A DNA stretch of 64,000 nt, from contig OX365943.1 in the NCBI GenBank assembly GCA_947243795.1, positions 856,919 to 920,918 on the forward strand, in the 5' to 3' direction. This document shows, piece after piece, positions 55,278 through 64,000 of the stretch. This DNA comes from Saccharomyces uvarum. Lineage: Eukaryota; Ascomycota; Saccharomycetes; Saccharomycetales; Saccharomycetaceae. A program made the position numbers and the translations under genes. How positions within the stretch are numbered: position 1 is the first letter of the stretch; every line of letters starts with the position of its first letter. The notes beneath the pieces are model-generated. The model made no database searches. It saw only the letters and a program-made list of their open reading frames with translations, and was not told where the DNA came from.

Positions 55278-56073
55278 ACTTCCGTACTTTAGTCCTTATA
55301 AATAAATTCGATTTCAGCTACAAAATATACTTGCTAGATCAAATGTAATTGAATATCAAGCGCTTATCCAAAAACTCTTTTTGAGGGAGGTTAGGGTACT
55401 TATTTACAATCTACTACTTTTGATAGAAATCAGAAAAAAAACAATTCAGTTAATCTTACATATCCTAAACCAAATTTGCAACTAGGACACGTGACACACA
55501 AGCAAGTAAGGTTATAGCAATATAATTTTCGGTAAATCTAATAATTGTGATGAGACATACACTATCCATTCTCCGGCATACCAGTCACAAGGGTAAGGAC
55601 ACTGACAGCCTCCTGTTCCTTTGAAAAGCTAACCAGTTCTTCCCAAAAGAATTTCCTTATGTCGAAGAAGAGATTGGCGTCTTGCTGATGGATTTGCTGC
55701 TGCCCTTCTTTTATGTATGCTTTCACGTGTCTTGTATTCCTTTGTTTCCTTGCAGATCACGGCTACACGTTTTACCGAAAAAACGATAGAAAAATTCTAC
55801 TTGTCCAGCAAATGTATGCACATTCATGCGCGTCACTACTGCTTGGTCCCGACCATCAATACTAAAATTTCATTTTGTTAATATTACCTACAATAAAGTC
55901 AGATATTTTTTAAGAAATTGATACTAGGGGACTCGTACGTATATTGTTGTAAAATCATTATGCGACATACCAACTCGACACTATTTAACTCTCGTCATCT
56001 CTAATTATACTGAAGCGTATACTATAAAACGAGAAAAAGAAAAAAAAAAAAAATATACAGAACCATATTTGTG
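55278..56073. other. NFT1-VBA5 convergent interval
   Basis: About 800 bp between convergent stops, longer than the usual 3'-3' gap. It holds a TTAGGG at 55391-55396, CACGTG boxes near 55488 and 55733, a possible decayed minus-strand coding segment (55562-55869, listed separately), and an A13 run at 56041-56053 next to the VBA5 stop. Confidence 0.45.
55562..55869 (-). pseudogene. Possible decayed coding fragment, family unknown
   Basis: Two overlapping minus-strand open stretches read like protein: 55869-55726 (48 codons, ATG at 55827; phrases MNVHTFAGQVEFFYRFFGK) and 55756-55565 (64 codons ending at TAG 55564-55562; phrases FFDIRKFFWEELVSFS, LTLVTGMPENG). A single frameshift in 55726-55756 would connect them. 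No family was recognised and no upstream continuation is seen (TGA just before 55869). It may be the tail of a lost gene or chance. Confidence 0.3.
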
Positions 56074-57819
56074 CTACTCGTCCTCTGTAGTAGTTTCTGA
56101 CGTTTTATTTATTTTTGGAATGATCAATCTCTTATTGGATGAAAAAATGCAAAAGATAAACCCTAAGGCATAAAATCCTAGATCCATCCAAAACACATTT
56201 TTAATAGAGTCACTTAAAGTATTCGCGATGGTTGAATGAGAACCGTCAAAATTATGGAGACGATATAAAATCATGTTATCCACAGTTTCTCCTACGTACG
56301 GCTCTAGATGAGCTTGTGACACTTTGTTCTTAAGGGAAGCGGAAAAAACAGTAGTCGAAAGCACACCGCCAAGAGTTGTACCTAGTGATTTCATAAATGT
56401 GTTGAAAGCCGTTATTTCAATAAAGTCCATAGAAGCTTCTGGACGGTCCTTATCAATTTGAAGTTGCGCACTCATAAGCGATGCCTGCAGAGCAAACCCG
56501 AGAGATAACCCTGGTAATATTAAAACACCAATTTGAGTTGAACTCGTTGAGTTATTACTCATCAGTGTCATAAGCCCCGCCCCAATTACACCAAGAAAGC
56601 CTCCAAATGTTAGGAGCGGTTTGACCAAACCAAGTTTCTTTGTAATTACACCACTTGCAATTGCTGCAATAACGTTGGTAATAACAATCGGTATTAGGTG
56701 AAGACCCGCTTTCCATGCACTTGATGCAAATATAAGCTGGAAAAACTGGACGGAATATATCATTTGTCCATTGTAGCCAATACATAATAGAAATGTTACC
56801 ATATTAACTATTATCACAGCTGGCTTAGCAACTAATCGTTTCGAAAAGAGAGGCCTATATGACATGTTATCAGGCTGAGGATTAAATTTGTGGAATATGA
56901 AAAAATCGTATAACACAGAAAAGATAGAAAGTAGGATACCCAAAACCAGATATACGATGACTTGGCCTGAATTCCAGCTATATTTGGTACCACCAAATGT
57001 TAACCCTAATAAGAAAAGAACCAGTCCGGTAGAGCTAAGAGCGAATCCAAAAAAGTCGAACTTAAAAATTGTACCGTTTACAACTCTTTTGAAATTACTT
57101 GGATTCCCAAACTCGCTAAAATCAAAATTCGATATCATTTTCAAAACATTCTTGGTTTGTTGAAGTACACCACCACTGTTCACCTTGTACGTAAGTAAAA
57201 ACATGACGATCGCAAGACCACCGATGGGCAGGTTAATATAGAAGCACCATCTCCAGGTGACATGAGTTGTAAAGGCTCCCCCGATTATAGGACCAACAAT
57301 GGCGGCTACAGCAAATGCACAACTTAAAATAGAGATTACTAGTGGTCTAGATCTTTCACTAACCATTGTACAGCCAATAACAAAACAAAGCGTTTGAAGT
57401 CCACTCCCACCAACACCAGCAACGACTCTACCTATGATTAGCATATTCATAGAATCGGCAAGAGCAGCAACCAGAGACCCGGCTTCAAAAATAAGTATTG
57501 CCAAAATGAGACTATACTGGAATCCAATTATTGAGGCAAATCTTCCCCAAAGCAGACTCAGAATGGCATTAGGTAAACTGTACCCCGTAACAAGCCATCC
57601 GGTCTTAGAGTAATTTCCAAATTGCTCAGCAACTACGTCAATAATAGTTCCCACTATTAAAATATCCAGTGCAGTTATGAAAAGTACTAGAGTTAACGAA
57701 GCCAAGCAGAGATACAGCGAGATTCCTGTCATAAAATTACTACTATTTGTATTTACAACAGAGTTTGAATCGCGCGATTCTGTCGTTGAAATTTTTGGAG
57801 AGGCCTTCACTTCTACCAT
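56074..57819 (-). CDS. VBA5: VBA5, DHA2-type major facilitator
   Basis: 581 aa (582 in S. cerevisiae YKR105C). Vba-type drug:H+ antiporter-2 family protein with 14 predicted spans; Vba5 is linked to amino-acid uptake and drug sensitivity at the plasma membrane. A Ser/Asn-rich N-terminus (about 1-33) differs from S. cerevisiae. Then span 1 (SLYLCLASLTLVLFITALDIL), family motif TGYSLPNAILSLLWGRFASIIGF (motif A region), motif C in VGPIIGGAFTTHVTWRW (about 173-189), and PIGGLAIVMFLL. An acidic tail, TSETTTEDE, ends it. Paralogous to VBA3 (III-L). Tail-to-tail with NFT1 and divergent from GEX2, as on S. cerevisiae XI-R. Confidence 0.95.
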   Translation of the reverse strand: MVEVKASPKISTTESRDSNSVVNTNSSNFMTGISLYLCLASLTLVLFITALDILIVGTIIDVVAEQFGNYSKTGWLVTGYSLPNAILSLLWGRFASIIGFQYSLILAILIFEAGSLVAALADSMNMLIIGRVVAGVGGSGLQTLCFVIGCTMVSERSRPLVISILSCAFAVAAIVGPIIGGAFTTHVTWRWCFYINLPIGGLAIVMFLLTYKVNSGGVLQQTKNVLKMISNFDFSEFGNPSNFKRVVNGTIFKFDFFGFALSSTGLVLFLLGLTFGGTKYSWNSGQVIVYLVLGILLSIFSVLYDFFIFHKFNPQPDNMSYRPLFSKRLVAKPAVIIVNMVTFLLCIGYNGQMIYSVQFFQLIFASSAWKAGLHLIPIVITNVIAAIASGVITKKLGLVKPLLTFGGFLGVIGAGLMTLMSNNSTSSTQIGVLILPGLSLGFALQASLMSAQLQIDKDRPEASMDFIEITAFNTFMKSLGTTLGGVLSTTVFSASLKNKVSQAHLEPYVGETVDNMILYRLHNFDGSHSTIANTLSDSIKNVFWMDLGFYALGFIFCIFSSNKRLIIPKINKTSETTTEDE

Positions 57820-58750
57820 ATCTAAGGATCTTTTGACTATAAACTTTGATATGTCCAGCTAGCTGTACATGGTATGAAAGTCACGGAAAATATGAATACA
57901 TAGAAATTATAATGAATAAATCAAATGAAAGGACAGGCCTATATATTTACTTGATTAGTGTCATCCTTAGTATACTAGATGATCGTGTCTTGAAAAAAAC
58001 TCTTAAAGATAGCGGTATCTCGAAGCCGTATGCCAAACCTGTATTTGCCGGGGTGTGATTATGTAAGCATACATAAATTTGTGGCTGCTGTACAGAGCAA
58101 CAGGGTGCAGTTTTATAATTAGTAGTGCATAAATTCGTTTAGGCATTGTTAAAAAAAAACCACTCTGCAGTAATCTGGAGTGTACATTACTATTGCCGTT
58201 GTTTTTTTAAACTTTTTATTACTTTCGTTTTCATACTTCTTTTTATAGACCGAAATGACGTGACACCACTCTTCAACCCGCCGCTTTTTCTGTGAGCAGT
58301 AAGTCAGTCCACACAAACTTTATATTTCCTATCTGTATTCACAGTATCGTACAAAGAAACTACTAAAGCTGTCTTTCACTTGAAACTTACACATATTTTT
58401 TCAGGTGCATACATGATAACTTTTTTTTAACTTCACACACCCGTTATGTGCCAAAGGAGACCACATTCCGTACGTTTAAAAAATATTGAGGTCGGGGTGA
58501 AGGACAGTAAAATTTCCAAAGGCTACGGTATCACGATAAAGAAAAACCTGGTGAATGGTTAGCTCTTCGCTCTCTTGGTTACAAGATTTAGGATGAGTGC
58601 CAGATAACAGAATATAATATAAAGTCTAGTGAGTAAAAATAGAACCTGTATAATAGCAATAACGATAATGTATATATTGCTTTGAAAACTATATAACTGA
58701 GAAATGGAAACGAAATAGAATAAATCATTACTGACTAAACTTTGATAGGG
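57820..58750. promoter_or_regulatory. VBA5-GEX2 divergent promoter region
   Basis: 931 bp between two divergent transporter starts. Contains T-tracts (58202-58209, 58422-58429), and AT-rich leader close to GEX2 (58610-58740). A 48-codon ATG-initiated frame (57912-58058, plus) lies inside it but has no recognisable family or context. No factor site is claimed. Confidence 0.4.
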
Positions 58751-60598
58751 ATGAAAAATAGCAATGCATTACGACAAGAAAAATCTGCTATTGAACAAAT
58801 TAGTGTTGTGCCAAAAACCATCCTCCCTGAAAGTGACACAAATTTCAATATTTCTAAGCTCAAAGAAAATGAACTCATATCTTCGCAATTTAATAACCTT
58901 TACTATAGAATACTAATATTAAGTGCCGCCTTCTTGTGTGGGTTTGGCTATAGTTTGGATGCAACACTCCGGTCTACATACACGGGATATGCTACTAACT
59001 CATATGGAGAACACTCTTTATTATCAACAATTCAAGTCATAAATGCTGTCGTTAGTGTGGGGTCTCAAATTATATTTTCTAGGCTATCTGATTATTTTGG
59101 AAGATTAGAACTACTTCTGGTAGCAATCATCTTCTATGCAACAGGGACAATAGTTCAGTCACAAGCTTACACGGTAAGCATATATGCAGCTGGTGCGGTA
59201 TTTTATCATTGTGGATACGTGGGTGTCAGTTTACTCCTGACTCTTATAATGTCTGATTTTTCTACCTTGAAGTGGAGGATTTTTTACCAGTATGCTTCAT
59301 ATTGGCCCTATATCATAATACCATGGGTTTCCGGTAATATCATTACAGCAGCAAATCCTGAAAAAGAATGGTCTTGGGATATCGCTATGTGGTCCTTTAT
59401 TTTTCCATTATCAGCCTTACCACTTTTCAGTCTTCTTATTTACACAAGATATAAGTCAATGAGAACGCCTGAATGGAAAGCTCTCAAAAAAGAAGAACAG
59501 TCGAACAAAAAAAAAAGTAAAAGTAACGGATTCTTTAAAAGGGCTATGTTTTTGTTTCGGAAGCTTGATGTTATTGGTATAATACTAATAACAGTGTCTA
59601 TCGGGTGTATACTGGTTCCATTAACACTGGCTAGTGGGGTCTCTCAAAGATGGCGAAGTTCAAATATAATCGGTAGTTTGGTTTTGGGAGGGGTTTTGTG
59701 TATCGTTTTTATGTTCTGGGAAACTATGTTTGCAAAAAACTCTCTTCTGCCATACAAGTTACTAAGAGATCGTGGAGTCTGGGCACCTCTTGGTGTCGCA
59801 TTTTTAAATTATTTTACATTTTACATTGCCTGTGATTATCTTTATCCAGTTTTACTTGTTTCTATGAATGAATCTTCCACCTCTGCTACGAGAATACTGA
59901 AGTTACCAGACTTTGTGGCAGCAACGGCATCTCCAATATATAGCTTGTTGGTAGCAAAATCAAGAAGACTAAAACTATTTGTCATTGCAGGTTGTGCTGA
60001 ATGGATGCTATGCATGGGCCTCTTCTACTACTATAGAGGGGGCTCTGAATCACAAGGAGGGATAATTGCCGCGTCTGTTGTTATGGGTTTGAGTGGTCTT
60101 CTATGTAGTAATTCAGTTATTGTGCTCCTACAAGCTATGAGTACCCATGAGAGAATGGCCGTAATGACAGGAATTTACTACACATTTTCACAGGTTGGTG
60201 CAGCCGTTGGTGCTTCTATTTCAGGTGCGGTATGGACTCAGACCATGCCTTCTAAGCTTTCAGAGCTCCTTGGAAATGATACGTTGGCGGCTGAGGCGTA
60301 TGCGTCGCCTTATACATTTATCCGTGAGTATTCATGGGGGACTGTTGAAAGATGCGCTGTTGTTAAAGCATATAAAAGTGTGCAAAAAATAATGATGATG
60401 ATCGGTTTGACCTGCACAATACCGCTATTAGCATTTGCACTGTTTATGAGGGATCCGGAATTAATAGACAAAGCCGTGCATGAAAGCTTTACTGAAGATG
60501 GATTGGTTGAGTCGAAAGATGAAGTTAATATTGCGTCGCGAATCCAGGCCATTTTCAAAGGTATTCGAAATCATGAGAAAGTAGAATCAGAATGCTAA
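58751..60598 (+). CDS. GEX2: GEX2, glutathione/proton antiporter of the siderophore-transporter family
   Basis: 615 aa from the ATG at 58751, equal to S. cerevisiae Gex2 (YKR106W). Gex1/Gex2 are proton:glutathione antiporters of the vacuole and plasma membrane, close to ARN siderophore transporters, regulated by iron and oxidative stress. N-terminal cytoplasmic segment (about 1-50), then MFS spans: [35 protein letters not shown], a conserved ARN-like opening; the motif-A-like loop [17 protein letters not shown]; and [21 protein letters not shown] in the second half. A Lys-rich central loop (about 240-265) and a charged tail end in EC. The in-frame codon three residues upstream is TTG, so ATG 58751 is used. 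Last gene before the telomere. Confidence 0.94.
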   Translation: MKNSNALRQEKSAIEQISVVPKTILPESDTNFNISKLKENELISSQFNNLYYRILILSAAFLCGFGYSLDATLRSTYTGYATNSYGEHSLLSTIQVINAVVSVGSQIIFSRLSDYFGRLELLLVAIIFYATGTIVQSQAYTVSIYAAGAVFYHCGYVGVSLLLTLIMSDFSTLKWRIFYQYASYWPYIIIPWVSGNIITAANPEKEWSWDIAMWSFIFPLSALPLFSLLIYTRYKSMRTPEWKALKKEEQSNKKKSKSNGFFKRAMFLFRKLDVIGIILITVSIGCILVPLTLASGVSQRWRSSNIIGSLVLGGVLCIVFMFWETMFAKNSLLPYKLLRDRGVWAPLGVAFLNYFTFYIACDYLYPVLLVSMNESSTSATRILKLPDFVAATASPIYSLLVAKSRRLKLFVIAGCAEWMLCMGLFYYYRGGSESQGGIIAASVVMGLSGLLCSNSVIVLLQAMSTHERMAVMTGIYYTFSQVGAAVGASISGAVWTQTMPSKLSELLGNDTLAAEAYASPYTFIREYSWGTVERCAVVKAYKSVQKIMMMIGLTCTIPLLAFALFMRDPELIDKAVHESFTEDGLVESKDEVNIASRIQAIFKGIRNHEKVESEC

Positions 60599-60980
60599 CA
60601 TTCAAGGAAAAAAAGATGAGATTTTCTTATATTGGTTCCAGTTCATTATTTTTCAATGGGTAACTTGGAAGATAATCAGGGTGATCACTACCAACAGACT
60701 TTCACTACAACAAGTGAGCTTCTAGTATCCGTTGGAATTTCAACACTTCAGCCGTTATAATAAGGGCATAGTCTTTGATTATTATGTTATGAGGCAGTAT
60801 GACTATAGTTGTGGTATATAGAGAGTAACGTGGCTATGCATAATATTATTCTAGTTATAAAGAAGTGGCGGTATTGATAGTGCAATAGTAGTATAATATC
60901 ATGGTTATTGTAGTAGGAGATGTTGATGATCTATTAGAAGTGGTGGTATGATATATGATTCTTGCAATGTTGATATTATA
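60599..60980. other. GEX2 downstream region, transition to subtelomeric sequence
   Basis: No gene seen. It starts as ordinary A/T-rich 3' sequence and shifts by about 60.77 kb to GT/GA-rich plus-strand DNA with repeated GTGGTAT/TAGTATAATATCATGG phrases. Confidence 0.5.
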
Positions 60981-63362
60981 TTTTAACGTCCGTAGACGTA
61001 TACATTCATAATAGAAGTGGTAGTCAAGTTAATATAAAATGGAGATATGAGGGAGAGAGATATGAAGAAGGGAGCTCTGGTGTATTATTATAGTGATATG
61101 AGTTAAGTAGTGGTATAGTGGTGTAGTATCGTGATTGTTGAGGAGTGGTTAGGATATGTTGTCATGAGTGATGGTGTGTTGTGATATCATATTAGGCATC
61201 CGTATGAGAATGTGCATGCAATCTAGTAAGAAGGTCAGGGGAATTGGAGTAGTATGATATATTTGGAGAGTGAGAGTGATGGAGCTAAGATATATATATA
61301 TAGTGATGATATTAGGTATCAGAATATATAGGAGATATATAGTATGGTGTGTCATGGGAATATATTTAGCGTCCGTATAAGTATGTAGTGATATTATCAT
61401 ATATGGTAGGAGATATGTGGAAGGTAATGGTAGGTAATGTGATAGTCTATTGAGAGTGACAGGTAATGAAGTATAGTATTATAATATATGGAGGGTATAT
61501 TTCAGAGGTTGTATGGGAGTGGTAAAAGTATGTGATATATGATGGTATGAGAGCAAATGTAAGAATATTGAGATGTTTAAAGCGGATATATGATGTTGAG
61601 TATCGTATTTAGTGGGGGGCAGAGTTTGGTGGCTGGGAGATGGTGGAAATGTGAAAATGTCCAGGGTGTTAAGTGCTGAGGTTCGTGCCGTATATGGTGA
61701 TAATGTGGTGGTATGGTAGAGAAAGAGCTGGGAAAGGGCGTTGATAGATTGTTAGGTGGTATTTGAGGTGGAGTGGGTAGTTTGGGTATATAATTGGTGG
61801 TTGGAGTGGGGCTAAGAAATAATGATTTATAGTTGGGTATGTATATTGGGTAAAAGGGTAGAAATTGTGAGAAAATATAAAAATATAGAATGGGAGAGTG
61901 GGAAGCTTAAGAATTATAGTTGGTTTGTATGTGATTTGTATTATATTTAGCGTCCGTGTGAGTATGTGGTGGTATTATAATATGGCATTGAGGGTATTGT
62001 AGAATGGTATATGGTATAATGTGTAGGTATTAGGATATAGAGAGAACATATGGTATATAGTATGATAGTATGGGGGAGAGTAATGGAGAGTGATGATAAG
62101 TTGATAGTAGATGGGTATTGAGTTATGATATGTGATGGTATTATATTTTAGTGTCCGTAGGAGTGCGCGTATCAATTATAGTAGAAGTAGTCAGGATAAT
62201 ATAGTATGTCGATATTATGCAGAGAGTGGTGGTGTGGTATGGTATGATAATATGGAGGGGTGTGAGAGTGATGATAAGTGGTATTATGGTATTATTATAT
62301 GGAGGGGTGTGGTGTTTAGGATTATTTGTTTAGGATTCGATATGTATGTTAGCGTCCGTAGGAGTATGTGGTGGTATATGATATTGAGAGTGGTGGTATG
62401 GTATATATGGAAAGAGACGATATTATGATATACGGTATGGGATATTGAGGTAGAGTAATGGTATGGGATATTGAGAGTGGTTAGGGTGAATTATGGAGGA
62501 TGATGTTTACGTTGATTTGTTTACGTTTCGAATGTTATGTGTGTTTCGATGTATTTATTTGTTTACGTTTGGACGGTTGGAGAGTAGTGGTTAGGGTAGT
62601 GTTATATGGTATTACATTTAGCGTCCGTAGGAGTATGTGATTGTATATGATATTGAGAGTGATGGTATGTGATATTGAGAGTCATAGTATATGGTGTTGA
62701 GAGTGATGGTATATGATATTGTGGAGGGGTGTGGTGTTTACGTTGATTTGTTTAAGTTTGAATGTGTATGTTTATATATATGTTTCGATAGTTGGAGATA
62801 TTATGGAGATATTGAGGTAGGGTAGTGGGACATGATATTACATTTAGCGTCCGTATGAGGATGTGGTGGTATATGATATTGAAGTATGGTATATAATATT
62901 GAGAGTGATGGTATATGGTGTTGAGAGTGATGGTATGTGATATTGAGAGTAATGGTATATGATATTATGTTGAGAGTAGCAGGATATTGAAGTATGGTAT
63001 ATGGTGTTGAGAATAGTGGTGGAAGGTAGATGGGTGATATATAATGCATGGTATATGATATTGTGGAGGGGTGTGGTGTATATGTTTGTGTGTTTAGGTT
63101 GATTTGTTTAGGTTGATTTGTTTACGTTTGATTTGTTTACGTTTGAATGTGTATGTTTATATATATGTTTCGATAGTTGGAGATATTATGGAGATATTGA
63201 GGTAGGGTAATGTTGTATGATATTGAGAATGGTCAGGGTATATAGGTAGGGAGATGGTGTGTGATAGTAAGTTGGTTGGTTGGTTGGTATGGAGGGTAAT
63301 AGTATAGAGGGTGAGGATTGTGCTGATATATGGTGATGCACATGGTATTGGAGATGGAGGTG
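60981..63362 (+). repeat. X-like subtelomeric element with dispersed TTTAGCGTCCGTA repeats
   Basis: 2.4 kb, non-coding, strongly G/T-rich on the strand running toward the telomere, as for Saccharomyces X elements. Eight copies of a TTTAGCGTCCGTA-type motif start at about 60982, 61191 (variant ATTAGGCATCCGTA), 61365, 61946, 62147, 62348, 62617 and 62843. Between 62.38 and 63.07 kb there are many units of the type TATGATATTGAGAGTGATGG. TTAGGG (Tbf1-type) sites lie at 62481-62486 and 62591-62596. TTTACGTTT cores at about 62534, 62570, 63121 and 63136 resemble the ARS consensus. No Abf1 site was found by eye, so the core-X assignment is by position and style. Confidence 0.7.
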
Positions 63363-63873
63363 TTACCCAGATGGTAAGTATGATATATGTGGTAGTGGTA
63401 GTGTGGTATGTAGACATGTCGTATGGAAGAGTTAGGGAGGCCAATATGGTATTCGAGGGGTGAGGATTCGATGTGGGGGGATAGATTGAAAGAAATGTGG
63501 TGGGAAGGTGTGAATGTACCAGGGTGTTAAGTGGTGAGGTTCGTGGGGTGTGTGGGTGGTAATGATAGATGAGATGGAGGTTACCCAGATGGAGGGTATG
63601 ATATATGTGGGTGTGGTAGTGTGGTATGTAGACATGTCGTATGGAAGAGTTAGGGAGGCCAATATAGTATTCGAGGGGTGGGGATTCGATGTGGAGGGAT
63701 AAATTGAAAGAAATGTGGTGGGAAGGTGTGAATGTAGCAGGGTGTTAAGTGGTGAGGTTCGTGGGGTGTGTGGGTGGTAATGACAGATGAGATGGAGGGT
63801 TACCCAGATGGAGGGTATGGTATGAGTGGTGTGGTAGTGTGGTGTGTAGACATGTCGTATGGAAGTGTTAGGG
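63363..63873 (+). repeat. Terminal tandem repeat, unit about 218 bp, 2.3 copies
   Basis: Units begin TTACCCAGATGG at 63363, 63581 and 63800 (spacing 218 and 219 bp). Copies 1 and 2 are nearly identical; shared landmarks are GTAGACATGTCGTATGGAAG, then TTAGGG (63432, 63650, 63868), GATTCGATGTGG, GAAAGAAATGTGGTGGGAAG and AGGGTGTTAAGTGGTGAGG. Copy 3 stops directly after its TTAGGG, where telomere repeat begins. They occupy the position of S. cerevisiae STR elements, which also carry TTAGGG sites for Tbf1. Confidence 0.85.
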
Positions 63874-64000
63874 AGTGTGTGGGTGTGGTGTGGGTGTGGT
63901 GTGTGTGGTTGGTGTGTGGTGTGTGGTGTGTGGGTGTGGGTGTGGGTGTGGTGTGTGGGTGTGGGGTGTGGTGTGTGGGTGTGGGTGTGGTGGTGGGTGT
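63874..64000 (+). repeat. TG1-3 telomeric repeat
   Basis: About 127 bp of irregular TG, TGG and TGGG units (GTGTGGGTGTGG and similar) running to the window end with G/T on the plus strand, so the chromosome end is to the right. This is the Saccharomyces telomerase product and the Rap1-binding repeat. A single GGTTGG near 63909 is a minor variant. Confidence 0.95.

Noticed and set aside
57912-58058. 48-codon ATG-initiated frame between VBA5 and GEX2
   Set aside because: Short, no family recognised, inside a divergent promoter; chance is a sufficient explanation.
61149-63662. Several 65-98 codon frames in the subtelomere
   Set aside because: Thr/Ile/Tyr/His-rich translations of G/T repeat DNA; typical repeat artefacts.
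60599-64000. Y' element with helicase gene
   Set aside because: No long open frame and no helicase motifs; X-like DNA runs directly into TG1-3.

Overview
This window is the right end of a yeast chromosome, running into the telomere. The gene order (BSP1, YPR172W, VPS4, CSA1, DPB2, BET2, PRP4, HDA3, AOS1, SEC23, SMX3, DPM1, GDB1, ATG13, PZF1, RPO26, MLC2, SKI3, RPC82, QCR2, AQY1, HPA2, OPT2) is that of the right arm of Saccharomyces cerevisiae chromosome XVI (YPR171W to YPR194C). The proteins differ from the S. cerevisiae versions I remember by a few percent (Sec23, Rpo26) up to roughly 15-20% (Nft1, Atg13). That suggests another Saccharomyces species (for example the kudriavzevii, arboricola, uvarum or eubayanus lineages) rather than S. 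cerevisiae. I cannot name the species without an alignment.

From 1 to about 42.6 kb is conserved, gene-dense core. It holds housekeeping genes for endosomal sorting (VPS4), DNA replication (DPB2), Rab prenylation (BET2), splicing (PRP4, SMX3), chromatin (HDA3), SUMO activation (AOS1), COPII coats (SEC23), dolichol sugar donors (DPM1), glycogen debranching (GDB1), autophagy (ATG13), RNA polymerase III and shared polymerase subunits (PZF1, RPC82, RPO26), cytokinesis (MLC2), mRNA decay (SKI3) and respiration (QCR2). RPO26 has the one intron I could identify. An unusually GC-rich island spans about 14.2-18.7 kb and cuts across gene boundaries. A worn solo LTR of the Ty1/Ty2 type lies upstream of AQY1. 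AQY1 itself is full length, with the residues known to be needed for water transport.

From 42.6 kb the layout departs from S. cerevisiae XVI-R. The MAL-activator-like gene, SGE1 and the ARR1-ARR3 arsenic cluster found there in S288C are absent. In their place are a long gene-poor stretch, one COS-family gene (45.9-47.0 kb), another gene-poor stretch that includes a decayed minus-strand gene (49.6-50.3 kb), and then NFT1, VBA5 and GEX2. Those three genes sit in the same order and orientation at the right end of chromosome XI in S. cerevisiae. The simplest reading is an exchange of chromosome ends. NFT1 is one uninterrupted 1582-codon gene here, whereas S288C carries it split.

The last 3.4 kb (60.6-64.0 kb) is a non-coding, G/T-rich X-like subtelomere. 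It has eight dispersed copies of a TTTAGCGTCCGTA motif, an AT/GA-rich minisatellite, three tandem copies of a repeat of about 218 bp with one TTAGGG each, and about 127 bp of TG1-3 telomere repeat reaching the window end. No Y' helicase gene, tRNA or CRISPR array was seen. Names rest on remembered protein sequences and gene order, not on a database search.
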